A stretch of 64,000 nt of DNA, from assembly GCA_964403075.1 (NCBI GenBank), contig CAYOEV010000004.1:62001-126000 (forward strand), given 5' to 3'. This document shows positions 46,301 to 54,729 of this stretch, in pieces (within the stretch, counting starts at the first letter, position 1; each line of letters starts with the position of its first letter). The DNA comes from CAYOEV01 sp964403075 (GTDB lineage Bacteria > Bacteroidota > Bacteroidia > Cytophagales > Cyclobacteriaceae). Under the pieces are notes generated by a model. The model saw only the letters and a list, made by a program, of their open reading frames with translations. It did no database searches and was not told the origin of the DNA. A program made the translations under genes and the position numbers.

Positions 46301-47426
46301 TACCTGTGTCCAGATGAAAACCTATCATGGTAATGTCTGATCCAGCTATTTGTAACCGCTCCAGGTTTTTGGCATTGGTAGCAATGTCAAGTTGGGTATT
46401 TTCTATCCGTACTTGCTGGATGTCCAGCACAGGGAATATGCCCGTGAACATCTTTGCCAGCGGCTCGGATTTTTGTTCATCAGGTTGGTCATGAGCGGTT
46501 CGTTCCTTTATGAAGATACCGGCATTTAAAATGTTTAATTCATGTATAGACAATTCATTTTTTTCGTATGCTCGGGCGTAGTCAATGCCACGCAAACGGA
46601 GTTCAGGTATGTCGACGTCATAGTTGTTTGAAACCGGTAGTTCACCGAAGAGGCCGTCTTTTTGTCTTGGCCTTATTTTCACGTCTTTAAAAACAAGCAA
46701 GGAATCATGAGTGGAGAGTTTGAAACCATCGAAAGTGATTTGATGTACACTGTCGGCGAGAGAAAATTGCTGATTGTTGACTTCCAGGGTGATGGATGCG
46801 TTGGTCAACATTTCTTGATCGGATTGGATAGAATCCATGAAGAAATTTTCTACCAAAAATTGGATGCCGTTTATAGAAAACTCAGACGGATGGTGTTTCA
46901 GGGCAGCACTCTCAATTTGAAATTGGTCTACCTTCAGCGCCTCGAGATGGCCTTGAATCGCTGAATGAAGTTGACCCATTTGCCGGCTGAATTTGCCGGA
47001 TTCAGGGTTTTCGGGGGCACTCAGCATGTACACGCTGGGATTCAAGATACGAATGTTGCGAATAAGCAATTTTCTGTCGGCGTAAATGGACCATACTGAA
47101 TGTAATGCTATATCTACCCGCTCAATGCTGATATCATACAGGGCCTCGTGTCTGCCGTTATCTGCTCGCCGTACGCTGTCCGGTAAAAGTCTGATGGCCT
47201 CAAGGCTGACCTTTTTATTCAGTAAGTTGAGGTGGATATCAGCATATCGGAATCGATACACCCCGCTGGTTTCTTTTTGCACCAGTTCATTCAAAATATT
47301 GGCCGCATAGTGTTTGCCCAGGTAAATGAGCCCCTGGCCAATTAAAAGACAGGCCAATAGCCCAAGCGCGACAGCAACGAAGCCTTTATGGTTTTTACCA
47401 GTGAGTTTTTTCAAATGGCCTAACAC
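43311..47426 (-). CDS. Giant AsmA-like protein with repeated units
   Basis: 1371 residues, GTG start. One N-terminal membrane helix (about 15-34, FVAVALGLLACLLIGQGL) followed by a long periplasmic part made of beta-strands, in the style of AsmA/TamB-type lipid-transfer or assembly proteins. Within residues 145-310 and 322-485 there is a clear duplication: both contain a STxDSLLxFKxxKIxPR segment followed by a short linker and a conserved (L/I)(R/K)GIDY motif. A third, weaker unit follows. The far C-terminus (about 1180-1300) resembles the AsmA C-terminal region. The family is only tentative, since Bacteroidota homologues are usually unnamed. A single gene, not adjacent to other envelope genes. 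Confidence 0.7.
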   Translation of the reverse strand: MLGHLKKLTGKNHKGFVAVALGLLACLLIGQGLIYLGKHYAANILNELVQKETSGVYRFRYADIHLNLLNKKVSLEAIRLLPDSVRRADNGRHEALYDISIERVDIALHSVWSIYADRKLLIRNIRILNPSVYMLSAPENPESGKFSRQMGQLHSAIQGHLEALKVDQFQIESAALKHHPSEFSINGIQFLVENFFMDSIQSDQEMLTNASITLEVNNQQFSLADSVHQITFDGFKLSTHDSLLVFKDVKIRPRQKDGLFGELPVSNNYDVDIPELRLRGIDYARAYEKNELSIHELNILNAGIFIKERTAHDQPDEQKSEPLAKMFTGIFPVLDIQQVRIENTQLDIATNAKNLERLQIAGSDITMIGFHLDTGNHDIVYHKKYFDEAEILIQEYTYQLPDSIHLLKFDRFRLSTRDSLLHFKHLKIAPRPTWKQQNILPYINFEFPDLWIKGIDYQSALLDEILSLEALTLTSPKVFVENAESNNRRNNRSFEAQNLYQLVEPYFSKVDIDRVRFQDAEVAVAPLYIGSATTTLHRVRLSKRTRSWSDLYGRARVNAYRLTWSKGPTSISGARVDADLTEKKILLEDWKVVVRDSSRSIDAKLDSAIIHGLHPDSLFAAHHHVFDTLALFNPKVTFDIQTNTQATDSAKAQSQLPEIVRFLLIQRGVIKGTINDSTHIAAYNLNSEAQLDEDKHLFRLSGDSLLFQNNNQRISSGKIRFDDWHSHLTLNDVFISTTDGLNNVVFIPTINSYGLQQKTYWNTGDWVLDSLIISDPLAKWSLSANQGIGSTDTTAKNTTVRIGKVSLIKAKLDLMTPSASGMQYLSVSDLTVALDELDYPRKALFGEEDFLHSSRAHIRAAQIHPSFANGDSLMISQLLYDSQPGLVQLDSIFFKNNRTDVHLARLHMTGWCEDGFFEDQMLAADSLILSTPIARLRANSSSATPMRKIAMPGTVQLSHVAINDIQLSYEYSSKPDLQWNNGQVRINGLNVQDTLDYQELVSYIDDFELSGKNFTRDLPDNYVLTAENYLVAYPQNQLVVNRVKLQNQLTPESYSDQLKWQKDWFNVSCDKIRLSGINWDHLLKDQLLDIKRAAVLDTKATVYRDKNVPFPEDQLRDLPQQMLLDVDQKIRIDTLRFTGAITYREKQLHNLQIAEIRFNDLDATLAGIRTMGSSNRPMTLAAEGKLLDSASFKVRVNFNMEKARRPFQLTGYLDTFSLNRLNSLLIPIAQVDIKKGVAERVDFEFNADREAARGIMRFRYDNLKVRILDSETMAAKGFDEAIKTFFANTFIIKHKNPSFIFLKKGTIFTERDKSKSIFNYWGKALLSGVVSSVGIQKSKRNLRKFDRTSDEESVSLTTHKSTPQTPSSEDR

Positions 47427-47733
47427 TTACCGAATATAGGTAAGGTCCATGAAATGCCGAAGCGCTATTTTTATTTTATAAATAACGGCTAATACACTTA
47501 TTTCTGGCGTTTCTCATAAAGCCCATTTTATTCTGTTTCGTGCGCTCCCGGCTCTGCAGCTTTTATTTATATCGAAAGTTCCGGGCAATGATCACTCCGG
47601 ACGAGGTAAACGCAGCCCGGCCGCAAGCATTGATGGCACTGCTTCTGTTTTTCGAGTGTAATTAAAAAATCCACTCGGGCGAGCCCGGTGGATTTTTACG
47701 TAGGTTCTTGCGAAACCTCAAGGCTGCGCAATG
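47427..47733. other. 307-base region between AsmA-like gene and ssrA
   Basis: It holds the ssrA terminator (47665-47697) and probably the promoter of the AsmA-like gene, which I cannot locate. One plus-strand reading frame, 47588-47665 (ATG to TAA, 25 codons starting MITPDEVNAARPQALM), ends exactly at the base of the terminator hairpin, which also has a T-run in the plus direction. It may be a small protein but has no other support. Confidence 0.4.
47665..47697 (-). terminator. Terminator of ssrA (possibly bidirectional)
   Basis: A ten-base stem (47665-47674 with 47688-47697) extended by a four-pair inner stem past a one-base bulge. Read on the minus strand it is followed by six T (from 47669 downwards), and on the plus strand by TTTTT, so it can work both ways. 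It lies 37 bases downstream of the tmRNA 3' end. Confidence 0.85.
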
Positions 47734-48095
47734 TGGAGCCGGAGGGATTCGAACCCTCGTCCAGCAAAGGAAACCTGTGCATTTTCTACATGTTTAGTAG
47801 CTGTTGATTGTCGGGTTTGGGTTGGTCAGTTACACACCAAAACCAAACCGTATTTGCGATTGGCTTACTCCTGCATCACAACTCTGCAGGCAGCAGGTCT
47901 GCATTTCGATGTTTCAACAAGACGGCAGACCAAAATCCTGAGGAAACACTAGCACATCCTAAGTTATTAGGCAGCTAGGGCGTAATTGTTTTCGCCATTT
48001 AAAAAAGGTTATACATTTTCTTTAACGGGTATCACATACAAAAACCCGACATGCTAATACACGACCTACACTTTCTGTCAATTCCGGTCGGCCCC
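47734..48095 (-). ncRNA. ssrA: Transfer-messenger RNA (ssrA)
   Basis: 362 bases. The acceptor stem pairs the 5' GGGGCCG (at 48095-48089) with the 3' CGGCTCC (47741-47735), then the discriminator A at 47734. The 3' side shows the TPsiC arm GAGGG-TTCGAAT-CCCTC. The resume frame runs 47996-47967 and encodes GENNYALAA followed by TAA, the expected Bacteroidota tag. tmRNA rescues stalled ribosomes and tags the peptides for proteolysis, with Lon and other proteases among the downstream enzymes. CCA is not encoded. A TAnnTTTG-type element lies 32 bases upstream. Confidence 0.95.
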
Positions 48096-48126
48096 ATTTT
48101 TCAAAGAACTTTCAGCTAACGAAGTG

Positions 48127-48134
48127 CAAACATA
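48127..48134 (-). promoter_or_regulatory. Bacteroidota -7 promoter element for ssrA
   Basis: On the minus strand the sequence is TATGTTTG, an exact match to the TAnnTTTG -7 consensus of Bacteroidota. It ends 32 bases before the mature 5' end, which fits a short 5' leader removed during processing. No clear -33 TTG is seen, so this rests on the -7 match alone. Confidence 0.45.
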
Positions 48135-48163
48135 ATGCCTTTTGATGGGAGAACGACAGATCG

Positions 48164-48595
48164 TCAGGGGTTACCTTTTTGGCGCATCTCTTCCTGACGA
48201 ATGGGCATTACGTCGATGATTATAAAGAGTTGACGGCAATCGACCAAACGAGAAGCCCGCCATTTTACGCCACCGTCCAAACCAATAAGGACAATCTCAA
48301 ATGAAGCTTTTGCCGCGTATTTATTGTAATCTTTACTGGCCACCACTTGGTTAACGGTAGAATTCCGGGTGACCCCGGGGGTTACCACAAACGTTTCGAT
48401 TTTGCGTGTGTCCACACCTTCCTGACAGGATTGGAGGATGGCCAGTGTCTCGTTGATTTGTCTGGCCTGTTCGTTTGGCGCCACCAGCAAGAAGACACGC
48501 TTTGTCCATTTTAATTTTTCGATGGGTGCGTCTTGACCTTGGGCTGTCAGAGAAATAAAAATCAGGGGTAACAGCCTTAATGTGTAGTGCCACAT
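48164..48595 (-). CDS. Small secreted DUF4174-like protein
   Basis: 143 residues with a signal peptide (about 1-20, ending TAQGQ). The KLKWTKRVFLLVAPNEQ start of the mature part and the VLIGLDGGVKWRAS core followed by IIDVMPIRQEEM are DUF4174-like, which is a thioredoxin-like fold without the CxxC. No function is known. It lies between ssrA and the alpha/beta-hydrolase gene. Confidence 0.65.
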   Translation of the reverse strand: MWHYTLRLLPLIFISLTAQGQDAPIEKLKWTKRVFLLVAPNEQARQINETLAILQSCQEGVDTRKIETFVVTPGVTRNSTVNQVVASKDYNKYAAKASFEIVLIGLDGGVKWRASRLVDCRQLFIIIDVMPIRQEEMRQKGNP

Positions 48596-48620
48596 AATTG
48601 TGAGAGGCCCGGCTTTATGG

Positions 48621-49670
48621 TCACAAATTGTTGTTATCTACCTCGCGTATGTATTGGATCAAGCCCGGAAAGAAAGTTTCCTGGTCGTCGTACTGGGAAA
48701 AATGCCCGCCGGAACACAATAAAAAGCGTCCGTTTGGGAATTCTTTCGACATCCATTCCATATGTTCGGGGTTCATGGTATCATGTTGCGCGCCAATGAC
48801 GAGCGTAGGTGTTTTTATTTCCTTCAAGCGGTCCTTGATGTCCCAATCTTTAAGGGTGGCGTCACCGGTTATCCCAAACTCACTGTATCCCTGCATGTAG
48901 ACATATACCTTGGGGTTCAGGTGTTTGAACGTTCTGTTAATACTTTCCGGCCATTTTTCCAGGGGCATCCTAAGCACATGTTGAGGGTAAAAATGTTCCA
49001 TCAATAATTTCTCATACTGCGGATTGCTAAAATCATTGTTGGCCTCTATTGCTTTAATATTTTTCAACACTCCAGCAGGCAACTGCGGAGCTAAAACCTC
49101 CTCAGCATAGGTGTTGTATTCGGGAATGCTGGACATCATATTGGAGATGATCAGTCCTTTTAAGTTATCCTGATACTTTAAGGCATATTCCATGGCCAGG
49201 ATGCCTCCCCAGGATTGCCCAAATAAATAAAAATTTGAGGCATCTAACCCCAGTGCTTTTCGCACTTGCTCTACTTCTTCCACAAATCTATCGGTGGTCC
49301 AAAGGGAAGTATCCGAGGGTTGGTCACTGTAATAGGAACCCAGTTGGTCGTAGTAGATGAACTCAATGCCTTCTTTGGGCAAGTAGCCCTCAAAGCTTTC
49401 GTACAACTCGTGTGAGGCACCGGGACCGCCATGCAACAAAAGCACACGCATTTTAGGATTATTTCCTACGCGTTTGGTCCATACATTGAAGGTGCCTTTT
49501 GGTGTTGTCACTGGGATTACCTGTATGCCTCCGGTAAATTGCTGGTCTGCATGGTAGCTGAAAAATTTATCCAACGCAATGGTGCGGTCATCGGTGGTAT
49601 CTACATCTTTGGACTCTGTACAGCCGAACAACATGAGAGAGGAAAGGATAAAGACAGTCAGGTATTTCAT
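48621..49670 (-). CDS. Proline iminopeptidase-like alpha/beta-hydrolase, lipoprotein
   Basis: 349 residues from the ATG at 49670, where a lipoprotein signal (MKYLTVFILSSLMLFGC) begins. An upstream start at 49709 is unlikely because it would precede the signal with a hydrophilic stretch. The hydrolase core has HGGPGASHE (oxyanion hole) and the nucleophile elbow GQSWGG; the acid and His follow in GAQHDTMNPEHM and CSGGHFSQYD. This matches the S33 family of proline iminopeptidases. A lipid-anchored version would trim N-terminal Pro from peptides outside the cytoplasm. Confidence 0.85.
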   Translation of the reverse strand: MKYLTVFILSSLMLFGCTESKDVDTTDDRTIALDKFFSYHADQQFTGGIQVIPVTTPKGTFNVWTKRVGNNPKMRVLLLHGGPGASHELYESFEGYLPKEGIEFIYYDQLGSYYSDQPSDTSLWTTDRFVEEVEQVRKALGLDASNFYLFGQSWGGILAMEYALKYQDNLKGLIISNMMSSIPEYNTYAEEVLAPQLPAGVLKNIKAIEANNDFSNPQYEKLLMEHFYPQHVLRMPLEKWPESINRTFKHLNPKVYVYMQGYSEFGITGDATLKDWDIKDRLKEIKTPTLVIGAQHDTMNPEHMEWMSKEFPNGRFLLCSGGHFSQYDDQETFFPGLIQYIREVDNNNL

Positions 49671-49705
49671 GATTAGTGGATTTAATTTATGGTGAATAAA
49701 ATTAC

Positions 49706-50812
49706 TCAAAAATCCTGTTTCATGGCATTTAGTCGTTCTCCTTCCATCGATAGGAATTGCGTCATCGCGTCGGCCGTGAGGCAGGCATGAATGGGCAGGA
49801 AGGCCATGAGCGAGCCAATCCGGATTTCACGGAAAAGGTCGTCTGGCGCATGGACGATACCATGTTCCTGTGACAACCGACTTAAGTAGGTATCTTTTAT
49901 TGGTGCTCCCCAGTTATTGCCGTTCCACACCACGGCCTGTCCATAGGTGCGATGACCATTTTCCTCTATAAAATCTTTAGAGAAATGAACACCACCCCCG
50001 TAGACCACCAATTCGTTTCTTTCCGGATGTAGGGCCACCACCGGACATACCATGGCCAAGGCAATTTCGTTAGTTTCACAAGAGCCTATCTGGTGCTGCA
50101 TCCAATCGTAAAATACCAGATTACCAGGTCGCCATTCATCCACACCTTTTATAATGTGCATTTGACTGGCCGAGGGGGTATCACCGTAAGACAATTGGAT
50201 AGATGGGTATTTCGTAGCGAGTCTATGCTTGAGGGTTAATACCTGCGCATGTGCGGCCTCATGAATGGAGCTAATTTCATCGCCACCACGTGCCCGATAA
50301 GTATGTCCGGCATGTGCCAACAATCCTCGAAAATGTAATTTTTTTGTTACACTCAATGCCTCTGCGAGGGTGCACACCCCATCGAAGTCTTTGCTGGAAA
50401 CGCCGGTTCTATGGGTGCCTACATCAATCTTGATCCACGCATTTACCGGATGCTGAAGATTCGTTTGTAAGAAATGAACCGACTCTATGGACTCCACCAG
50501 CAGGCCCAATCTTACCTGCCTGGCAAGAACATTGATTTCGTCGATTTCCAGCCAGTTGACAGGGAAAGCGATGGTAATGTCCTGCCAGTTGTCACGTGCA
50601 AAATAGGTCGCCATCCTTACGGAAGATACCGTTATTGAAGAGATGCCTTCTTCCCGAAATATTTTACCAATTTGAATGGATTGGTGGGTTTTAAAATGGG
50701 GGCGGAAGGTGGCGTCGTGCTGTAGCGTCTTGTTTTTAATTTTTCGAATATTCCTTCTACACTGGTCCAGGTTAACGAGCAGTGTGGGTGTCTTGATTTG
50801 TAAATTATTCAT
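49706..50812 (-). CDS. D-threonine aldolase / D-serine dehydratase-like PLP enzyme
   Basis: 368 residues. Alanine-racemase-like barrel: the PLP Lys is K41 in FRPHFKTHQS. The C-terminal domain carries the metal-binding LPIHACLTAD (His and Cys) of the D-threonine aldolase/D-serine dehydratase group. The substrate is unclear; either D-3-hydroxyamino-acid lysis or dehydration is possible. It overlaps pyrophosphatase by 8 bases and lies upstream of the alpha/beta-hydrolase gene, which may be on the same transcript. Confidence 0.85.
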   Translation of the reverse strand: MNNLQIKTPTLLVNLDQCRRNIRKIKNKTLQHDATFRPHFKTHQSIQIGKIFREEGISSITVSSVRMATYFARDNWQDITIAFPVNWLEIDEINVLARQVRLGLLVESIESVHFLQTNLQHPVNAWIKIDVGTHRTGVSSKDFDGVCTLAEALSVTKKLHFRGLLAHAGHTYRARGGDEISSIHEAAHAQVLTLKHRLATKYPSIQLSYGDTPSASQMHIIKGVDEWRPGNLVFYDWMQHQIGSCETNEIALAMVCPVVALHPERNELVVYGGGVHFSKDFIEENGHRTYGQAVVWNGNNWGAPIKDTYLSRLSQEHGIVHAPDDLFREIRIGSLMAFLPIHACLTADAMTQFLSMEGERLNAMKQDF

Positions 50813-51350
50813 GGATCAGCTTTTGATAATCCAGGATACTTTGCTGGATAATTTTCTGTGCCACTTCTGCATTTTGGAAATCTTCCACCTCTACCGTTTT
50901 ATTTTCCAGCTTTTTATAGTCCTCAAAAAAATTCTTTAGTTCACGAAAGAAGTGTTCCGGTAACTGATCAATATCTTCAAGATGGTTGACGCTCATATCA
51001 TTGGCGGCCACCGCAATAATTTTGTCGTCCATCTCGCCGTCGTCCAACATGCGCATGGCTCCAACTACTTTGGCTTCCACCAGGCATAGTGGGACCACTT
51101 CTATTTGGGAGAGAATGAGTATATCCAGGGGGTCGCGGTCTTCACAGTAGGTACGTGGAATGAATCCGTAATTGGCCGGGTAGTACATGGAGGCGTACAA
51201 TACCCGATCCATTTTGAGCAGACCCGAGTGCTTATCCAGTTCATATTTGGCGCGTGTATTTTTGGGTATTTCTATAATTCCATTCACAAATCTGGGAGCC
51301 TGATCACCAATGGAAACCTTATGCCATGGATTGTTAATGTCTATTTCCAT
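50805..51350 (-). CDS. ppa: Inorganic pyrophosphatase (family I)
   Basis: 181 residues. Hydrolyses PPi to drive biosynthetic reactions. Family I signature DRDPLDILI (metal-binding Asp) near 71-79, YPANYGFIPRTY before it, and the Asp/Glu-rich DDGEMDDKIIAV further on. Length fits the bacterial type. Ends in an overlap with the PLP enzyme gene. Confidence 0.95.
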   Translation of the reverse strand: MEIDINNPWHKVSIGDQAPRFVNGIIEIPKNTRAKYELDKHSGLLKMDRVLYASMYYPANYGFIPRTYCEDRDPLDILILSQIEVVPLCLVEAKVVGAMRMLDDGEMDDKIIAVAANDMSVNHLEDIDQLPEHFFRELKNFFEDYKKLENKTVEVEDFQNAEVAQKIIQQSILDYQKLIHE

Positions 51351-51381
51351 AGTACCGTTGTTTATTGCTAAGGTAATCTGT

Positions 51382-52134
51382 TCAACGATCTAGCCAGGCT
51401 TTAAAAGACTTCACCCGATCTCGACTGACGATCAGTGGATCTTCAGGTTTCACCAGGGGCTCGATCAGCAATCGGGCGTTGAAATAATTTTCAATGGTCT
51501 CAATGCCCTTGGCACTGATGATGCATTTCCTATTGATACGAAAAAACAAGTGCGGATCAATCTGCTTTTGCAAATCATCGAGGGATACATCTAATATCCA
51601 TTTCTTGCCTTTCTTTTCTACCAGGTAACAAATACCATTTTGGCTTATGAAGTAGCCTATCTCATCGACGGGTATGGATTTTAACTGGTTTCTCCTTTTG
51701 ACGAGAAAATTTTGTTTATAACCTCCGTAAATGATGGCTTCCCGTAATTGATGCCATTTATTTTCCTGGTCATCGAAACGTAACATCCGCTCAAATTTGG
51801 TCAGGGCCCGATCAAGGTCTTCACGTTTGATGGGCTTGAGTAGGTAATCAATGCTGTTGTATTTAAAGGCTTCCAGGGTATGTTGATCGTAGGCGGTCGT
51901 AAAGATCACAAATGGAAATGGGTCTATCTGACTCAGTATATCGAATGCATTACCGTCTCCCAGTTCGATATCCATGAATATCAGATCTAATGGCTCACTT
52001 TCATGAAACCAGCGGAGGGTTTCCTGAACGGAATTCAATGATTCCAATACCTGAATTCTCGGGAAACCTTTGAGTAGCGTTTGTAAGCGTTCGGCAGATA
52101 AGGGTTCATCCTCTATGATCAGTGCCTTTCTCAT
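51382..52134 (-). CDS. LytTR-family response regulator
   Basis: 250 residues. Receiver domain with phospho-acceptor Asp55 (LIFMDIELGDG) and Lys in LLKPIKRED; then a LytTR DNA-binding domain (about 145-250, with FFRINRKCIIS). The AlgR/LytR type binds short direct repeats. It overlaps the kinase gene by 4 bases (ATGA), so both form one two-component system. Confidence 0.92.
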   Translation of the reverse strand: MRKALIIEDEPLSAERLQTLLKGFPRIQVLESLNSVQETLRWFHESEPLDLIFMDIELGDGNAFDILSQIDPFPFVIFTTAYDQHTLEAFKYNSIDYLLKPIKREDLDRALTKFERMLRFDDQENKWHQLREAIIYGGYKQNFLVKRRNQLKSIPVDEIGYFISQNGICYLVEKKGKKWILDVSLDDLQKQIDPHLFFRINRKCIISAKGIETIENYFNARLLIEPLVKPEDPLIVSRDRVKSFKAWLDR

Positions 52135-53159
52135 ACGGCAGCCAGTGGAAGTTTCACAATGAAGCGATCCCGCAAATCCAGTACAATTAACTCCTTCTTT
52201 ACCGAGAGCATGATCCGGTGGGCGAGGTTTTCCAATCCGATTTTTGTAGACGCAACCTTTGTCGGTTTGGGGTGTTTGACATTTTCTACCACCAGGTAGC
52301 CGTTGTCATCCTGCGCGATCAGTATTTCCAAAGGTTTATCTTGGGTGAAGGCGTTGTGCTTAATGGCATTTTCGACCAAAATTTGCAAAGAAAGTGGCGG
52401 TATGGCTTTTATGGATCGGATGTCAGGGGGTAAATGGTAGTGGATGCGGACACCTTCCTTATATCGAATACCTACCAGAAACAGGTAATCGTCAATAAAA
52501 TTTAGTTCTTGTTCTAATGATACCAGCGGTTTTTTATCATGGGTTAGAATGTATCGGTAGATGTCTGAAAGTTTTTCAATGAAGGCCACTGCCAGTTTTT
52601 GGTCCTTTTCGACCAAAGATGCCAGTACACTGAAGTTGTTGAATAGAAAATGCGGATTTACCTGGCTTTTTAATTCTTCAAATTCTGCCCGTACAAGTGC
52701 ATTTTGAATGGCTTCTTTCTCTTGTGCCTGTCGAATGGCATTGCGTATATAAATCCCGATAATTTCTACCAGCACGATTACAATGGAAACAAAGATGGCC
52801 GTGACGGTGTCTACCACAGTGCTTTCACCATCGTCAGGTATTTTTAAAAACTCATGATAGAACCATGTCAACGTAATTGCCAAGGGGATTTCAATGAGCA
52901 TGGTCCAGATAAATACCCTTATAAAATCTGTAGTATTTGCTTCTCGCAATCGACTTCGACCCAGGGTACCAGTTAACCAGGCGGTAAATTCCCAGCACAG
53001 CATGATGGCGAGAAAAGTGTAGGTGGCGGCCCGTGTGTCCTGGCCGTGCCAGTAAAAGAAATCCTGCGTCCCGGAATGAGTGACTCGAAAGAAAAAGTAA
53101 AAGAAAATGGAGACCAGCGAGCGGGCAAGATAGGTTTGGGCTAAGGAAGTGAAGCGCAC
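52131..53159 (-). CDS. LytS-like sensor histidine kinase
   Basis: 342 residues, GTG start. Four membrane helices (about 10-140) and then a His_kinase domain with KSQVNPHFLFNNFS (His170), followed by an HATPase domain with VENAIKHNAF. No separate sensor domain, so the helices themselves are likely the sensor. It pairs with the downstream LytTR regulator. A remnant of a related kinase occurs near 63.6 kb. Confidence 0.9.
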   Translation of the reverse strand: MRFTSLAQTYLARSLVSIFFYFFFRVTHSGTQDFFYWHGQDTRAATYTFLAIMLCWEFTAWLTGTLGRSRLREANTTDFIRVFIWTMLIEIPLAITLTWFYHEFLKIPDDGESTVVDTVTAIFVSIVIVLVEIIGIYIRNAIRQAQEKEAIQNALVRAEFEELKSQVNPHFLFNNFSVLASLVEKDQKLAVAFIEKLSDIYRYILTHDKKPLVSLEQELNFIDDYLFLVGIRYKEGVRIHYHLPPDIRSIKAIPPLSLQILVENAIKHNAFTQDKPLEILIAQDDNGYLVVENVKHPKPTKVASTKIGLENLAHRIMLSVKKELIVLDLRDRFIVKLPLAAV

Positions 53160-53201
53160 AGCGATAGGATTAATTGATATCTAAAGTTAGCCCACCAGGC
53201 A

Positions 53202-53744
53202 TTACTCGTCGGGTAGCGAATAAACCAAAGATTCTGAGAAAAAGGCTTCATCATCCATGGTCACCCGTTTATCTGCATCTACGACCAATTTCCAACTTCC
53301 ATCAATTTGTTTCAATAAGACCTGGAAATAACCATAACCATCCACCACAAATACATCCTGACCCGCTTTCCGTGAACTTAACCGATAATGACCTGTCTGA
53401 TGGACGATTTGCCGTCCGGCGTCTATCGCAGATGTGGCAATGGAAAACGCTATTCGCAGGCTGGAGCGATTTTCTTTTAGCGTTTCGAGGTAATCTCCAA
53501 AAGTGTCTAGATAGTGCAATCCCTGATCTATTCTATTGTTATCTATGGTGATTCTCAAGATGTCAGGTGCGTGGATAGATTTTAATTGGGCCGCATCAAG
53601 CGTATGGTAAGCTTGCATAAAAGGATACCATACATCCTGCGCCACTTGATCCAATAGCTCATCGCTGACGGTTTGGTCAGTTATCTGGCCATGGATCGCA
53701 CCGCTTAGAAAAACCAACCACACGAAGCAAAACTTTTGAGGCAT
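53202..53744 (-). CDS. Secreted SnoaL/DUF4440-like protein
   Basis: 180 residues from ATG 53744, which starts a signal peptide (MPQKFCFVWLVFLSGAIHGQ); an earlier start is less likely. The mature part has the cone-like pattern of NTF2-like proteins (WYPFMQAYHTLDAAQLKSIHAPDILRI, then repeated strands ending in QVLLKQIDGSWKLVVDAD). Function unknown, upstream of the LytS gene but with about 40 bases between, so linkage is only possible. Confidence 0.6.
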   Translation of the reverse strand: MPQKFCFVWLVFLSGAIHGQITDQTVSDELLDQVAQDVWYPFMQAYHTLDAAQLKSIHAPDILRITIDNNRIDQGLHYLDTFGDYLETLKENRSSLRIAFSIATSAIDAGRQIVHQTGHYRLSSRKAGQDVFVVDGYGYFQVLLKQIDGSWKLVVDADKRVTMDDEAFFSESLVYSLPDE

Positions 53745-53863
53745 GACAAAGTTTTTTTCAAGGTAAGCGAAATTCATCACTCAGAGATTTGCATTTGCAC
53801 CAAAACCAAAAAATAAACCCACGCAACATGCACGAGGGCTTTATGATGAAGAGTTGGCTGTGG

Positions 53864-54253
53864 CTAGTCTGCCATTTTGCTGTCAGCGACCACTAGGGTT
53901 ACAGTGGCTCCAGTTACTTGGTGGAAACTATTTCCATTACTGCTGATCACAAATGTGTAGCTACCGGGTGCCACGTTTTCACCAGACAGACTTACTGTGT
54001 ATTGATCTTTTGCTGTTTCTTTCACCACCGTATCAATGCCACGGTTTCCGGAAACACGCGGTACGTCGAACCGGGCTTTTCGGGCGCGTGAAGATCTTAG
54101 CAGTTCTACATCGAAACTGACAGCTACCTGTCCGGATGGAGATTCAAGAGTGGGCTCATCGATGACAAGCTTGGCGCCTTTGTTGGGTATTTCTTGTGCC
54201 TGGATATACCACGTAGAAAAAACAAAAAAGGTCAGGAATAGGATTTTTTTCAT
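53864..54253 (-). CDS. Small secreted beta-sandwich protein
   Basis: 129 residues from the ATG at 54253. Signal peptide (MKKILFLTFFVFSTWYIQAQ), then a short Ig-like beta-rich domain with repeated Gly/Ser turns (VSLSGENVAPGSYTFVISSN). The start upstream at 54379 would place 42 non-signal residues ahead and is rejected. No family recognised. Confidence 0.55.
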   Translation of the reverse strand: MKKILFLTFFVFSTWYIQAQEIPNKGAKLVIDEPTLESPSGQVAVSFDVELLRSSRARKARFDVPRVSGNRGIDTVVKETAKDQYTVSLSGENVAPGSYTFVISSNGNSFHQVTGATVTLVVADSKMAD

Positions 54254-54729
54254 AAAATTATTTTCTGTCTTTTCTAACGCACAAATGGGTACTGATTGAA
54301 TACAAAATGTCTGTAGCGTAAAATAAGTACCATGAACCGGTTCATCTGCCCCTTGAATGGTATGTCGGGTATGGATCAATTTTATTCAATCTTCGGGCAG
54401 TTGGGCATTATGCGACAACTACGTCGGGGCGAGCGAGGCTATTTGAATGAAAATTGGGAAAGACCAGAAGGAGGTTGCCTGGGATGAATGAGCGTGTGAT
54501 TTCTTTATGTGGATGAAACATTTGGCTGAGATAGAAAAATGAAAAGACCGTCGAGGCGCTTACGATGTGGTAGTAAATAGGTTTACAAAAAGCGAGGGTG
54601 AAAAGTAGGATAAGAAGTGTGTGAAAAATACATGGACGCGGGTGTCACTACGAAAAATTGAGTTTTTAGAAGTTGAGGTGAAAACTGGATGTAGCCCTTG
54701 GTTTTTTTACTTATCCGCGACCCAGGCCC
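54254..54729. other. 476-base purine-rich intergenic region
   Basis: No open frame of any length is coherent; the plus strand is A/G-rich with frequent stops from about 54420 to 54700. A perfect 14-base palindrome ATGAACCGGTTCAT is at 54332-54345, about 80 bases upstream of the small secreted protein gene, and may be an operator. The reason for the skew is unknown. Confidence 0.4.

Noticed and set aside
47731..47952. Plus-strand open frame beginning MWSRRDSNPRPAKE
   Set aside because: It is the antisense of the 3' part of the tmRNA (T-arm and acceptor). Such frames are a known false protein call over tmRNA/tRNA ends.
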